Positions 33,266-42,891 of a stretch of 64,000 nucleotides of DNA are shown here, piece by piece. Source of the stretch: Acuticoccus sp. I52.16.1 (GTDB taxonomy: Bacteria > Pseudomonadota > Alphaproteobacteria > Rhizobiales > Amorphaceae); assembly GCF_022865125.1 (NCBI RefSeq), contig NZ_CP094828.1:3527219-3591218 (forward strand), in the 5' to 3' direction. The notes under the pieces are model-generated. The model was not told where the DNA came from. It searched no databases and saw only the letters and a list, made by a program, of their open reading frames with translations. Made by a program: the position numbers and the translations under genes. Position 1 is the stretch's first letter, and each line of letters starts with the position of its first letter.

Positions 33266-33468
33266 GCGATGATGTCCGGGAGGATCTTGTCGGCCACGTG
33301 GCGGATCTCGTCCTTCAACTGGAGCTTGCGCTTCTTCAGGCGCTTGATCTGCAAGAGGTCGGTGGAGCCGGCAGCCTCCAACGCCTCGACCGCAGAGTCG
33401 AGGTCGCGATGCTGCTCTCTCAGCATCTGCAGTCTTGCCAGGAGTTCGGTTTGGTCTTCGTCATCCAT
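33262..33468 (-). CDS. YdcH/DUF465 family small coiled-coil protein
   Basis: A 68-residue helical protein matching DUF465: [15 protein letters not shown] followed by [22 protein letters not shown]. These small proteins are widespread in alphaproteobacteria, and several copies per genome are common. Function is unknown. The frame could also start at ATG 33498, adding 10 residues (MKDRPAVRTP). Neither start has a good ribosome-binding site, and I list the one that fits the family. It is the first gene of the purE-purK unit. Confidence 0.8.
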   Translation of the reverse strand: MDDEDQTELLARLQMLREQHRDLDSAVEALEAAGSTDLLQIKRLKKRKLQLKDEIRHVADKILPDIIA

Positions 33469-33529
33469 GGGTGTTCGCACCGCGGGCCGATCTTTCAATA
33501 GGTCAACCCGCGGAACGCTGTCGAGACCT

Positions 33530-34834
33530 TTAGCCGGCCGGGGCGCCGACGACGGCGACCGTGGGCTTGCCCTCGCCCAGGATCCGCCCGGCCGCCCGCC
33601 GCACGTCCTGCAGTGTCACCGCCTCGATCATCGCGTTGCGGGTGTCGATGTAGTCGAGGCCGAGGAACTCGAGCTGGATCGCCAGGAGCTGGCGCGCGGT
33701 GGAGTTGGAGGAGCCGAAACGCAGCGCGTAGGAGCCGGTGAGGTAGGCCTTCGCGTCGTCGAGCTCGGCCTCGGTGGGGCCGTCCTCGGCCATGCGCTCG
33801 AGCTGCTGCAGGATGACCTCGACGGCCTCCATCGCCTTCTCGTTGCGCGTCGCCGTGCCGCCGCCGAAGACCGCGGCATGGTCGAACGGAACCACGTAGG
33901 AATAGACCGAGTAGGCGAGACCGCGCTTCTCGCGCACCTCCTCGAACAGCCAGGACGAGAACGCGCCGCCGCCGAGGATGTGGTTCATCACGTAGGCGGG
34001 GACGAAGTCGTCGTCGTGCCGGGGAATGCCGGGGCCGCCGAAGCGGATCGAGGTCTGCGGCGTCGGGATCGCGACGTTGGCGGTCTGGCCGGTCGCGGCC
34101 TCGATGTCGGCCACCGGGGTGATGGCGGCGGTGTCGGGCAGGTCGCCGAAGGCGCGGTCGAGCAGCGGGCCGAGCGTCGCGGCGTCGATGTCGCCGACGA
34201 CGGCGACCATCAGGTTGTCCTTGCCGAAGGTCTGCTGCGCGGCGACGAGATCGTCCCGCGTCATGGTGCCGAGGCTCTCGGGCGTGCCGTTGGCCGGGCG
34301 GCCGTAGGGGTGGCCGGGGAAGGCGGTCTCGGCCCAGAGGCGGCCGGCGATGGTGTCGGGGTCGTTCAGCTCGCGGCGCAGGTTGGCGATCAGCGCCGCC
34401 TTCATGCGGCCGAGCGCCTCCTCGTCGAACCGCGGCTGGGTCACGGCGAGCGACAGGAGGTCGAAGCCGCGCTCCAGGTTGGCCGAGATCACCTGCATGT
34501 CGCCGTAGAAGTGGTCGCGGCTGGGATCGAACGAGATGCGCACGGCGCTGTCGCGCAGGGCGGTCTGGAAGGCGACGCTGTCGTAGTCGGCGGCGCCTTC
34601 GTCGAGCATCGACGACAGGAGGCTGGCGCGGCCGGTCTTGTCCTCCGGGTCCTGCGCGCTGCCGGCGCCGGCGAAGGCGAAGTCGACGGCGACGAGCGGC
34701 ACCGTATCGTCGGAGACGAGCCAGGCTTTGATGCCACCAGGGCTGGTCACTTCTTGAATATCGATGGCGCTCGCGCTCCCAATGGTCGCTGTCAGGAGGC
34801 CGATGGCCGCGAGGGTGCTGGTCAGGATACGCAT
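33530..34834 (-). CDS. M16 family peptidase-like protein, catalytically inactive partner
   Basis: A 434-residue periplasmic protein with signal peptide (residues 1-23, ending SASA). It has the two M16 half-domains (VAVDFAFAGAGSAQDPEDKTG, later VREKRGLAYSVYSY). The HxxEH zinc motif is absent: the equivalent helix reads LLSSMLDEGA. It is therefore the non-catalytic half of an M16B heterodimer whose active half is encoded 12 bp upstream. Substrates of such pairs are unknown in most bacteria. Confidence 0.9.
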   Translation of the reverse strand: MRILTSTLAAIGLLTATIGSASAIDIQEVTSPGGIKAWLVSDDTVPLVAVDFAFAGAGSAQDPEDKTGRASLLSSMLDEGAADYDSVAFQTALRDSAVRISFDPSRDHFYGDMQVISANLERGFDLLSLAVTQPRFDEEALGRMKAALIANLRRELNDPDTIAGRLWAETAFPGHPYGRPANGTPESLGTMTRDDLVAAQQTFGKDNLMVAVVGDIDAATLGPLLDRAFGDLPDTAAITPVADIEAATGQTANVAIPTPQTSIRFGGPGIPRHDDDFVPAYVMNHILGGGAFSSWLFEEVREKRGLAYSVYSYVVPFDHAAVFGGGTATRNEKAMEAVEVILQQLERMAEDGPTEAELDDAKAYLTGSYALRFGSSNSTARQLLAIQLEFLGLDYIDTRNAMIEAVTLQDVRRAAGRILGEGKPTVAVVGAPAG

Positions 34835-34846
34835 CGGATCGTTTCC

Positions 34847-36271
34847 TTACTGCACGACGGCGGCGTCGGCGGGGACGGCGGTGGTGGCTTCGGCCTTTTG
34901 CGAGGCCTCCTCGTCCGGCGCCTCCAGGAGGCGGCCGGTCACGGCGGCCTTACCGTCGATGTAGGTCTGCGCGGCCTTCTGCACGTCGGCCGCGGTCACC
35001 TTGGAGATGTGCGAGGGCCAGGCCTTGATGTCGTCCACGGTGGACCCGGTGGTGATCGCGGCGCCGAAGATGCGGGCCAGCGAGGACTGGTTGTCCTGCG
35101 CGAAGATCACCGAGGAGAGCAGGTTGGTCTTCGCCCGCGACAGCTCCTCCTCGGAGATGCCGTCCCGCGCGATGTCGGCGACGATCGCCTTGGCGCGGTC
35201 CTCGATGGCGGCGAGGTCGGACCCGTCGGTCGGCGTCGCGTAGACGACGAAGCGCGTGTCGTCGTAGGCGCTGGACTGGTACCAGGAGCCGGCGGAGGTC
35301 GCGAGCCCCTCGTTGCGCACCAGTGCGGTGTAGAGGCGGCTGGTGTTGTTGCCGCCCAGCACTTCGGCCAGGACGTCGAGCGCCTCGGCCTCGCCGGGTT
35401 CGGCGGTGTTGTAGCTGGGGACCACCCAGGAGACCTGCGTCGTCTCCTGCGTGACCCGCGGGTCGCGCAGCTCGACCAGACGGTCGGCGCGCAGCTTCTG
35501 CACCGGGGGGCGCGAGCGCACGAACGGGCCGGCATCGTCGGCGATCGCGCCGTAGGTGTCGGCCGCGAGCCGGCGGATCTCGTCCTCCGTCACGTCACCG
35601 GCGATCACCAGGACGGCGGCGCCGGGGCGGTAGAAATCGTGGTAGAAGTTGATCGCGTCCTCGAAGGTGAGGTTCGCGACCTCGTCGGCCCAGCCGATCA
35701 CCGGATCGCCGTAGGGGTGGTTCACGTAGAGCGCCGCATCGACCGCCTCGCCCAGCTCTGCCGAGGGCTGCGTGTCGACGCGCATGCGCCGCTCCTCCAG
35801 CACCACCTGAAGCTCGGGGGCGGAGACCTCCTCGGTCAGCTGCAGGCCGCGCATCCGGTCGGCCTCGAACGCCATCATCTGCGGCAGGTGCTCCTTGGCG
35901 ACCTGCTGGAAGTAGGCGGTATAGTCGTTGGAGGTAAACGCGTTCTCGCGCCCGCCCAGGCGCGACACCGTGGACGAGAAGGCGTTGCCGGGGTGCGCCT
36001 CGGTCCCCTTGAACATCAGGTGTTCGAGGTAGTGGGCGATGCCGGACTTGCCGGGCGCCTCGTCCGCCGAACCGATCCGATACCAGATCATGTGCGTCAC
36101 GATGGGGGCGCGGCGGTCGGGGATCACGACGACCTGGAGGCCGTTGTCGAGCGTGAAGGTCGACGTGTCCGGCGCGATGGCGACGTTGCCGAGATCCACC
36201 GGTTCAGCCCTGGCTGGAAGCGACAACAGCGTCGCGGCGGCGAGGGCGGCGACGGTCGTACGAAGCGTCAT
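34847..36271 (-). CDS. M16 family zinc metallopeptidase, catalytic partner
   Basis: A 474-residue exported peptidase. Signal peptide residues 1-22 (ending ARA). The inverted zinc motif is intact: His80, Glu83, His84 in GIAHYLEHLMFKGT, with the distal Glu in the ELQVVLEERR region. The R/Y substrate loop GLATSAGSWYQSSAYDD is present in the second half. With the inactive partner downstream it should form a periplasmic M16B protease. The Shine-Dalgarno sequence lies inside the hairpin listed at 36281-36303. Confidence 0.93.
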   Translation of the reverse strand: MTLRTTVAALAAATLLSLPARAEPVDLGNVAIAPDTSTFTLDNGLQVVVIPDRRAPIVTHMIWYRIGSADEAPGKSGIAHYLEHLMFKGTEAHPGNAFSSTVSRLGGRENAFTSNDYTAYFQQVAKEHLPQMMAFEADRMRGLQLTEEVSAPELQVVLEERRMRVDTQPSAELGEAVDAALYVNHPYGDPVIGWADEVANLTFEDAINFYHDFYRPGAAVLVIAGDVTEDEIRRLAADTYGAIADDAGPFVRSRPPVQKLRADRLVELRDPRVTQETTQVSWVVPSYNTAEPGEAEALDVLAEVLGGNNTSRLYTALVRNEGLATSAGSWYQSSAYDDTRFVVYATPTDGSDLAAIEDRAKAIVADIARDGISEEELSRAKTNLLSSVIFAQDNQSSLARIFGAAITTGSTVDDIKAWPSHISKVTAADVQKAAQTYIDGKAAVTGRLLEAPDEEASQKAEATTAVPADAAVVQ

Positions 36272-36280
36272 GCGGGGCTA

Positions 36281-36303
36281 CCCTGTCATCAAACATGACA
36301 GGG
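36281..36303 (-). promoter_or_regulatory. Hairpin covering the M16 ribosome-binding site
   Basis: CCCTGTCAT (36281-36289) and ATGACAGGG (36295-36303) form a perfect 9-bp inverted repeat with a 5-nt loop. In the mRNA the 3' arm contains AGGG, the likely Shine-Dalgarno of the M16 gene starting at 36271. It could reduce translation or be a protein-binding site. Confidence 0.45.
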
Positions 36304-36352
36304 AGGTATCCTCCCCGCGGCGCGACCGCCACTGAAGATTTGGTAAGGCGGA

Positions 36353-37048
36353 TCACTGCGGCGCGATGCGGTCCGACGGCTGTCCCTTCGCGTGGGTCTT
36401 GTAGAGCTGCTCGGTCAGCCACTCGGAATTCTCGATTTCCTTCTTGTCCGGCAGCGCCGCGGTCTCGGCCGGGGTGCGGTAGTCGGACGGCGGATGCACC
36501 AGCGACATGCGCGGCGCGGCGGCGCCGTCCTCGGTCAACATGCCGCGGGGCTTGGAGCGGCCCTTGTGGCTGTTCTTCAGCTCCTCGCGCGAGAGGCGGT
36601 TGCCGGCCTCGCGCTCGAGAGAGAGACCGTCGGTCCCGGAGGCGCGCTTGGCTTGCGGACCGTCGGTGATCTCACCGGGCAGGAAGCGGCCGCCGCGCTG
36701 TTCGGCCGCGGCATCGAGCGCGGCGCCGCGGGCATAGAGCTCCTGCTCCTCGCGATATTTGCGGACGTCGTGGTCCTCGGGGAAATTGACGGCGTCCTCG
36801 GCGGCCGAGCCTTTGGTCGGCGCGGGGAGGTCGCTCGTGCCCGGCATCGCCAACGGGGCGCGGGGGGTATAATCTCGCCCGCTGGCCGTCTGCTGCGTGA
36901 TGCCGCCCATGGTCAAGAGCGCGCCGAACGCGGTGGAGTTCTGGACCTGACCCTTCTGCTCCGGCTCTTCCTCAAAGTAGTTGTAGGCGGTGTTGCAGCC
37001 GGACAGGCCGACCGCGAGCGCTGCCGCGATGAGGGCGGTACGAACCAT
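36353..37048 (-). CDS. DUF3035 lipoprotein
   Basis: A 231-residue predicted lipoprotein with a signal and lipobox at AVGLSGC (Cys18). The rest is hydrophilic, rich in Glu/Lys/Pro, and probably extended. It matches the alphaproteobacterial DUF3035 proteins that sit between lspA and the M16 pair, which is exactly its place here. Function unknown. The frame is open to 37162, but ATG 37048 has GGAGAG upstream and starts the signal peptide. LspA, encoded next upstream, is the peptidase that would process it. Confidence 0.82.
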   Translation of the reverse strand: MVRTALIAAALAVGLSGCNTAYNYFEEEPEQKGQVQNSTAFGALLTMGGITQQTASGRDYTPRAPLAMPGTSDLPAPTKGSAAEDAVNFPEDHDVRKYREEQELYARGAALDAAAEQRGGRFLPGEITDGPQAKRASGTDGLSLEREAGNRLSREELKNSHKGRSKPRGMLTEDGAAAPRMSLVHPPSDYRTPAETAALPDKKEIENSEWLTEQLYKTHAKGQPSDRIAPQ

Positions 37049-37179
37049 GGGACTCTCCACATTCTGGTGGATACACCACCAACCCAAAGCCATCGCGAAG
37101 CTATACGCGCAAGTCAACCGCCCACGCACTGCCGGCCCCGGTCTGAGGCTTTGCAGCAACACTGTCAGGTGAATGTTAA

Positions 37180-37698
37180 CTACCCGTCAGCGCGGGGGAC
37201 GAGGCTTTCCAGGATGAGCACCGCCACGCCGACGACGATCGCGGCGTCCGCGATGTTGAAGATGTACCACGACCAGTCGCCCCAGTGCAGGTGCACGAAG
37301 TCGACCACGGCGCCGTAGACCACACGGTCGATCAGGTTGCCGACGGCGCCGCCCAGGATCAGCGCGATCGCGATCCGCGTGACGGTCCGGCGGGCGCGCC
37401 AGAGCCACAGCGCCAACGCGAGGCTGGCGACGATCGTGAACGCCACCAGCAGCCAGCGCCCCATGCCGTCCTGCTGGAAGAGACCGTAGCTGATGCCGCG
37501 GTTCATCACGAGGGTGATGTCGGCGAAGGGGGCGACGCGGATCGGCCCGGCGGCGAAGTCCACCCCCAGGACCAGGAGCTTGGTCGCCTGGTCGGCGATC
37601 AGCACCGCGAGGGCGAGGACGATCGCGGCGAGACGGCCGCGGCCGGGACCGGGCGAGGCGGCGCCGGCGGCCGGCGGCGCGATGTGCGGCTCGCTCAC
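37180..37698 (-). CDS. lspA: Lipoprotein signal peptidase LspA
   Basis: A 172-residue four-helix membrane aspartyl protease that removes lipoprotein signal peptides. The catalytic aspartates lie in [19 protein letters not shown] and [11 protein letters not shown]; the conserved NRGISYGLF turn precedes them. The gene has no ATG at the right place. GTG 37698 overlaps the ileS stop as GTGA and gives the normal length, with a ~22-residue Pro/Ala-rich cytoplasmic lead. The ileS-lspA coupling is widely conserved in bacteria. Confidence 0.94.
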   Translation of the reverse strand: MSEPHIAPPAAGAASPGPGRGRLAAIVLALAVLIADQATKLLVLGVDFAAGPIRVAPFADITLVMNRGISYGLFQQDGMGRWLLVAFTIVASLALALWLWRARRTVTRIAIALILGGAVGNLIDRVVYGAVVDFVHLHWGDWSWYIFNIADAAIVVGVAVLILESLVPRADG

Positions 37699-40600
37699 GT
37701 GGCGGCGGCGTCGATCTCGGCCATCGCCTCGGCGTCGCGGGGCGAGAGGTCCGGGTAGCGAGGGTCGGAGCCGACCTCGGGCAGCACCTTCCACGAGCGG
37801 GCGCAGCGCCGCCCTTCGGCGAGCCCGACCTTGACCGACACGCCCGGAACCTCGGGCAGCGTGAAGGCGTCCGCCTCCGGTGCGCCGCCACGGATCGTCA
37901 CCGCGGAGGCGATGACGACGTCCGCGAAGTGCACGGCCTCGACCGCGGCGCGCAGCGTGTCGTCCGCGATGGTGACGACGGGGTGGGCCTCCAGCGAGGA
38001 GCCGATCCGCTTCTCGCGCCGCTCCACCTCCAGCGCGCCGGTGACGACGCGGCGGACCTGGCGCACCTTCTCCCAGCGGGCGGCGAGTGCGTCGTTGCGC
38101 CACTCGGGGTCGGCCTGGAAGTAGCCTTCCAGGTGCACCGAGCCATTGTGCCCGCGGGCCATCCAGGATTCCTCCATGGTGAACGGCAGGATCGGCGCCA
38201 GCCACGTCACCAGCGCGTCGAACAGCTTGGCGACGACGGCGAGCGCGGCGCGCCGGCGGGCGGAGGAGGGCGCGTCGCAGTAGAGCGCGTCCTTGCGGAT
38301 GTCGAAGTAGAAGGCCGACAGCTCGACGTTGGCGAAGGTCATCAGCGTGTGGGCGACGTGGCCGTAGTCGAAGTTGCGGTAGGCGTCCTTCACTTCGCCG
38401 TCGAGCACGGCGAGGCGGTGCAGCATCAGCCGCTCCAACTCCGGCGCGGTGGTGAGGTCGACCGGGGCGCCGTCGTCGTGCGCCAGCGTTCCCAGCATCC
38501 AGCGGATGGAGTTGCGCAGCTTGCGGTAGGCGTCGGCGACGCCCTTCATGATCTCGGCGCCGATGCGCTGGTCGTCGGCATAGTCCTGCGAGGCGACCCA
38601 CAGGCGCAGGATGTCGGCGCCGTACTGCTTGATGATGTCCTGCGGGGCGATGGTGTTGCCCAGCGACTTGGACATCTTGCGCCCGTCCTCGGCCATGGTG
38701 AAGCCGTGGGTGACGACCGTCTCGTAGGGAGCGCGGCCGCGGGTGCCGCACGATTCCAGGAGCGAGGAGTGGAACCAGCCGCGGTGCTGGTCGGAGCCTT
38801 CGAGGTAGACGTCGGCCGGCCACTTCAGGTCAGGGCGCTTGGCGAGGCAGAAGGCGTGGGTGGAGCCGGAATCGAACCAGACGTCGAGGATGTCGGTCAC
38901 CATCTCCCACTCGTCCGCCCGGTGGCCGGCGAGGAAGCGCTCCTTGGCGCCCTCGGCGAACCAGGCGTCGGCGCCCTCGGCCTCGAAGGCCTCCGCGATG
39001 GCGGCGTCGACCGCGTCGTCACGCAGGATCTCGCCCGTCTCGGCGTGGACGAAGACGGTGATCGGCACGCCCCAGGCGCGCTGGCGCGAGACCACCCAGT
39101 CGGGCCGGTTCTCGATCATGCCGCGCAGGCGGTTGCGGCCGGCGGGCGGCACGAAGCGGGTCGCGTCGATCGCGCTCACGGCGCGCTCGCGCAGGGTGCC
39201 GCCGGCGGGCGCGTGCTCGGTCGCCGGGATCTCCTGGTCCATGGCGATGAACCACTGCGGCGTGTTGCGGAAGATGACCGGCTTCTTGGAGCGCCAGGAA
39301 TGCGGGTACTGGTGCTTCAGCCGCCCGCGGGCGATCAAGGCGCCGGCGGCGACCAGCGCGTCGATCACCGCCTGGTTGGCCTTGCCCTTGTCACCCTTGT
39401 CGGTGATCACGGCGAGCCCCTCGAACCCCGGCGCGTCCTTGGTGTAGAGGCCGTCGGCGCCCACCGTGTAGGGGATGCCGGACGGGATGCCCGCCGCGTC
39501 GAGGTCGCGCTTGTGCGCGGTCCACACCTCGAAGTCCTCCACGCCGTGGCCCGGCGCGGTGTGGACGAAGCCGGTGCCGGCATCGTCGGTCACATGGTCG
39601 CCCGGCAGCATCGGGACGGGGAAGCGATAGCCGCCGCTCTCGTGCCCGGCGAGCGGGTGGGCGGCGCGGTAACCGGACAGCTCGGCGCCGGTGACGTCGC
39701 GCACCCGCTCCCAGGCGGTGACGCGGGTGGACGTCAGCACCTCGTCGGCGAGCGTGTCGGCCAGCACCAGCCGCGCTCCGGCCTTCAGCCAGTTCTCCTC
39801 GGGCGCCTCGGTCACCGTGTAGAGCCCGTAGGCGATGCCGGGGCCGTAGGCGACCGCGCGATTGCCGGGGATCGTCCAGGGCGTCGTCGTCCAGATGACG
39901 ACCGAGGCCCCCTCCAGGCCGCCGGCGGAATGCGCCTCGGCGTGGGTGACGTCCATCGGCATCTCGTGCGAGATCATGCCGCCTTCGACCTCTGGCGCGA
40001 AGCACACCGGGCTCGACGGCTCGTTGACGTCGGCCGTTTCGATCCGCGTCAGCGGGAACGCCACGGTGATCGTGTCGGACTGGTAGTCGTGATACTCGAC
40101 CTCGGCCTCGGCGAGCGCGGTGCGCTCCACGACCGACCACATCACCGGCTTGGAGCCGCGGTAGAGCTGGCCGGAGGAGGCGAACGTCATCAACTCGCGG
40201 GCGATCTGCGCCTCGGCGGCGTAGCTCATCGTCAGGTACGGGCCCGACAGCGGCACCCCGGCGGAGAAGTTGTCGTCCCAGTCGACCGGGAAGTCGCCCA
40301 CCACGCCCAGCCGCTCGAACTCCTCGCGCTGCACGCCGACCCAGTGGCGCGCATAGTCGCGGCACTCGGACCGGAAGTCGACGATCGGCACGTCGTCCTT
40401 GTTCTTTCCCTTGGCGCGGTACTGCTCCTCGACCTTCCACTCGATCGGCAGGCCGTGGCAGTCCCAGCCGGGGACGTAGTTGGCGTCGTAGCCCAGCATC
40501 TGGTGCGAGCGGACGACGAAGTCCTTGAGGATCTTGTTGAGCGCCGTGCCGATGTGGATGTTGCCGTTGGCGTAGGGCGGGCCGTCGTGCAGGATGAACT

Positions 40601-40769
40601 TCTCGCGCCCGGCCGACACCTCGCGCAGGCGCTTGTAGAGGTCCATCTCCTTCCACTTCGCCAGCCACTCGGGCTCCTTCTTGGGAAGGCCCGCGCGCAT
40701 GGGAAAGTCGGTCTGCGGCAGGAACAGCGTCTTGGAATAGTCGCGGGTCACGGCGGCAGAATCGGACAT
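37695..40769 (-). CDS. ileS: Isoleucyl-tRNA synthetase
   Basis: A 1024-residue class I synthetase. The HIGH-type motif is in [19 protein letters not shown]. The editing (CP1) domain follows, with [13 protein letters not shown] and a [16 protein letters not shown] block. KMSKS is intact in [10 protein letters not shown]. The C-terminal anticodon-binding domain ([17 protein letters not shown]) is complete. No C-terminal zinc-finger cysteines are evident in the final ~80 residues, a shortened end. I chose ATG 40769 ([18 protein letters not shown]) rather than the upstream 40838. The ribosome-binding site is weak. Confidence 0.96.
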   Translation of the reverse strand: MSDSAAVTRDYSKTLFLPQTDFPMRAGLPKKEPEWLAKWKEMDLYKRLREVSAGREKFILHDGPPYANGNIHIGTALNKILKDFVVRSHQMLGYDANYVPGWDCHGLPIEWKVEEQYRAKGKNKDDVPIVDFRSECRDYARHWVGVQREEFERLGVVGDFPVDWDDNFSAGVPLSGPYLTMSYAAEAQIARELMTFASSGQLYRGSKPVMWSVVERTALAEAEVEYHDYQSDTITVAFPLTRIETADVNEPSSPVCFAPEVEGGMISHEMPMDVTHAEAHSAGGLEGASVVIWTTTPWTIPGNRAVAYGPGIAYGLYTVTEAPEENWLKAGARLVLADTLADEVLTSTRVTAWERVRDVTGAELSGYRAAHPLAGHESGGYRFPVPMLPGDHVTDDAGTGFVHTAPGHGVEDFEVWTAHKRDLDAAGIPSGIPYTVGADGLYTKDAPGFEGLAVITDKGDKGKANQAVIDALVAAGALIARGRLKHQYPHSWRSKKPVIFRNTPQWFIAMDQEIPATEHAPAGGTLRERAVSAIDATRFVPPAGRNRLRGMIENRPDWVVSRQRAWGVPITVFVHAETGEILRDDAVDAAIAEAFEAEGADAWFAEGAKERFLAGHRADEWEMVTDILDVWFDSGSTHAFCLAKRPDLKWPADVYLEGSDQHRGWFHSSLLESCGTRGRAPYETVVTHGFTMAEDGRKMSKSLGNTIAPQDIIKQYGADILRLWVASQDYADDQRIGAEIMKGVADAYRKLRNSIRWMLGTLAHDDGAPVDLTTAPELERLMLHRLAVLDGEVKDAYRNFDYGHVAHTLMTFANVELSAFYFDIRKDALYCDAPSSARRRAALAVVAKLFDALVTWLAPILPFTMEESWMARGHNGSVHLEGYFQADPEWRNDALAARWEKVRQVRRVVTGALEVERREKRIGSSLEAHPVVTIADDTLRAAVEAVHFADVVIASAVTIRGGAPEADAFTLPEVPGVSVKVGLAEGRRCARSWKVLPEVGSDPRYPDLSPRDAEAMAEIDAAAT

Positions 40770-40932
40770 TTCGGGCGCTTTCTGGACGGGCGCGGCAGAT
40801 CCGCGCCACGGTTGGCGGACGAGCGGGGCGTATCGCACCCGGATCGTTGGCAGAACGGGAATTTGCCCGCTCGTGTCAAGCCCAGGCCGGCCGCTGTCAA
40901 GCCCGCGTCGGCGCCCGGCCCGCCGCCGCCGC

Positions 40933-40953
40933 GCCCCACCGGTGAGGTGGGGC
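40933..40953 (-). terminator. Possible hairpin after the methyltransferase gene
   Basis: GCCCCACC (40933-40940), loop GGTGA, GGTGGGGC (40946-40953) forms a perfect 8-bp stem 2 bp beyond the minus-strand stop at 40956. There is no T-run on that strand, so it may be Rho-assisted or a 3' stabiliser. Confidence 0.4.
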
Positions 40954-40955
40954 CG

Positions 40956-41591
40956 CTACAGGACCTGGAACACGAAGACGATCGCCGACAGGTCGAGGTC
41001 GTTGAGGAGATAGACGCGGAACGGCTCGGACCGCGCCACCTGCCGCCAGCGCCCGGCGTCGGCCAGCGCCGTGATCGCGGCGGGGAAGCCCTGCTCCTCG
41101 AACGTGTCGGCCCGCAGGTTGAAGACGACGTAGCCGCCCGGCGCCGTCACCCGCACCAGCTCGGCAAGGCTCTCGGGCGGCGCATGGCCGGGGCCGAAGG
41201 CGCCGACGCAGGCGGTGTTGGCGAAGTCGGCGTCGGCGAAGGGGAGGGCGGTGAGATCACCCTCCGTCAACGCCGCGTAGATCCCCCGCGCCTCGGCGTG
41301 CGCCAGCATCGCAGGCGACAGGTCGACCCCCGTCAGCGGGCCGTAGCCCAGGAGCGCCAACGCATCGCCGACGACGCCGGTGCCGCACGCCGCGTCGAGC
41401 ACTGGCCCCGCGTCCGGCGCGGCGTACCGGGCGAGGAAAGCGCTCGCCAGGTACGGGATGCGAATGCCCTGGCCGACGGTGTCGATCTCGTAGTCCGCCG
41501 CCCAGGTCTCGTAGTAGTCGCGTGTCTCGGCGGATGAGGCGGGGCCGTAGACCGCCTGCAACGTGCCGGGAGGTGCGGGGCGCCGGCTCAA
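40956..41591 (-). CDS. Class I SAM-dependent methyltransferase
   Basis: A ~211-residue methyltransferase. Motif I is VLDAACGTGVVGDALALLGY, then LTGVDLSPAMLAHAEARG. Motif IV-like ANTACVGAFGPGH follows. The lead AETRDYYETWAADYEIDTVGQG resembles the WBSCR27-like group. Substrate unknown. The frame continues upstream through the peroxiredoxin gene, so the start is uncertain. TTG 41591 overlaps the peroxiredoxin stop as TTGA; a second TTG lies 11 codons on (LQAVYG). Neither has a clear ribosome-binding site, which suggests coupling to the gene upstream. Confidence 0.8.
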   Translation of the reverse strand: MSRRPAPPGTLQAVYGPASSAETRDYYETWAADYEIDTVGQGIRIPYLASAFLARYAAPDAGPVLDAACGTGVVGDALALLGYGPLTGVDLSPAMLAHAEARGIYAALTEGDLTALPFADADFANTACVGAFGPGHAPPESLAELVRVTAPGGYVVFNLRADTFEEQGFPAAITALADAGRWRQVARSEPFRVYLLNDLDLSAIVFVFQVL

Positions 41592-42073
41592 AGGTTCGGC
41601 AGCAGCGCGTCGGCGCTGGAGGCAACGGCCTTGCCCGGCGCGTCCTCGATGTTGAGCACCTTCACCACGCCGTCCTCGACGAGCATCGCGTAGCGCTTGG
41701 AGCGAATGCCCATGCCGAAGCCCGAGGCGTCGATGTCGAGACCGGCGGCGCGGGTGAAGTTGGCCGAACCGTCGGCGAGGAAGGTGATCTTGGTGCCCGC
41801 CTCGGTCGACTTCGACCAGGCGTTCATCACGAAGACGTCGTTGACCGCGACGACGGCGATCTCGTCGATCCCCTTGGCCTTGATGTCGTCGTAGGCGGTG
41901 AGGAAGCCGGGGAGGTGGTTGTTGTGGCAGGTCGGCGTGAAGGCACCCGGCACGCCGAAGATCACCACGCGCCGGCCTTTGGTCAGCTCCTCGGTCGTCA
42001 CGTCGGACGGGCCGTCCGTGGTCATCGTCTTGAAAGTCGCTTCGGGAAGGTTGGAGCCGACATCGATCGTCAT
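41588..42073 (-). CDS. Peroxiredoxin, Prx5/AhpE-like (1-Cys)
   Basis: A 161-residue redoxin of the Prx5 group, which reduces hydrogen peroxide and alkyl hydroperoxides using glutaredoxin or glutathione. The peroxidatic Cys49 is in PGAFTPTCHNNHLPGF. I see no second cysteine, so it is of the 1-Cys type. The NDVFVMNAWSK block and the FTRAAGLDIDASGFGMGIRSKRYA stretch are typical. It diverges from yqgE across ~138 bp. Confidence 0.93.
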   Translation of the reverse strand: MTIDVGSNLPEATFKTMTTDGPSDVTTEELTKGRRVVIFGVPGAFTPTCHNNHLPGFLTAYDDIKAKGIDEIAVVAVNDVFVMNAWSKSTEAGTKITFLADGSANFTRAAGLDIDASGFGMGIRSKRYAMLVEDGVVKVLNIEDAPGKAVASSADALLPNL

Positions 42074-42211
42074 CAGGGTGTCTCCTCGTGATGCGTTTGC
42101 GCAGATGTATAGGTGTCCGCTGCGGCAAACGACACCCCCGGCACGAACCGTGCCTACACGCCTCGAATTGGTGTGCTACGTTGGTGGTGGCGTGGCTCTG
42201 GGAGGCGGCCC

Positions 42212-42802
42212 ATGGATAGGACGGAAGGGTATCTGGAAGGTCAGTGCCTTATTGCGATGCCGCAGATGGGCGACGAGCGGTTCGACCGTGCGGTCGTCTT
42301 CCTCTGCGCCCACTCGGAGGAGGGCGCCATGGGCATCATCGTCAACAAGCCGGCCAAGAACGTCTCGTTCGTCGACCTCCTGACCCAGCTGGGCGTCGTC
42401 GAGGAGGACAGCGCCATCCGCCTGCCGGACACCGCGCGAAACGTCGCAGTCCACAACGGCGGCCCGGTGGAGACCGGCCGCGGCTTCGTCCTCCACACCT
42501 CCGACTTCATGCTGAAGGAGGCGACGCTGGTCGCCGGCGACGACGTCTGCCTCACGGCGACGGTGGAGATCCTGCGCGCGATCGCGCACGGGTCGGGCCC
42601 CAGCCAGGCGCTCCTGGCGCTCGGCTATGCCGGGTGGGCGCCCGGCCAGCTCGAGGCGGAGATCGCCGGCAACGGATGGCTCCACTGCGCCGCCGATCAC
42701 GACCTCCTGTTCGACATGGACGTCGGGAGCAAGTACGAACGGGCCGTGAAGAAGCTCGGCTTCGCGCCGCAGGTGCTCTCCTCGGCCGCCGGTCACGCCT
42801 GA
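42212..42802 (+). CDS. YqgE/AlgH family protein
   Basis: A 196-residue UPF0301 protein. The family motifs are all present: [40 protein letters not shown], then [15 protein letters not shown], and [14 protein letters not shown] followed by NGWL. The function of YqgE/AlgH is unresolved. The frame is open from 42113, but ATG 42212 has GGGAGG 6 bp upstream and matches the family start. Confidence 0.92.
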   Translation: MDRTEGYLEGQCLIAMPQMGDERFDRAVVFLCAHSEEGAMGIIVNKPAKNVSFVDLLTQLGVVEEDSAIRLPDTARNVAVHNGGPVETGRGFVLHTSDFMLKEATLVAGDDVCLTATVEILRAIAHGSGPSQALLALGYAGWAPGQLEAEIAGNGWLHCAADHDLLFDMDVGSKYERAVKKLGFAPQVLSSAAGHA

Positions 42803-42891
42803 CCCGGCGCCGTCCCGATGACGGGATTGTGTTGACAGAGCGCCGCCTTACGGGCTTCTGAAAACGGCCTTGGCGGGAGGATTGGTTCCGG

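Noticed and set aside
32771-36298. A 1175-codon open frame antisense to purE, DUF465 and the M16 pair
   Set aside because: It crosses five genes with clear motifs on the other strand; composition is that of a shadow.
37929-41537. A 1202-codon open frame antisense to ileS
   Set aside because: Same GC effect; ileS is unambiguous on the other strand and the shadow has no family features.
42832-42860. TTGACA upstream of thrC
   Set aside because: The -35 match is perfect, but the bases 17 bp on (CTTCTG) are a poor -10, so it is not listed as a promoter.
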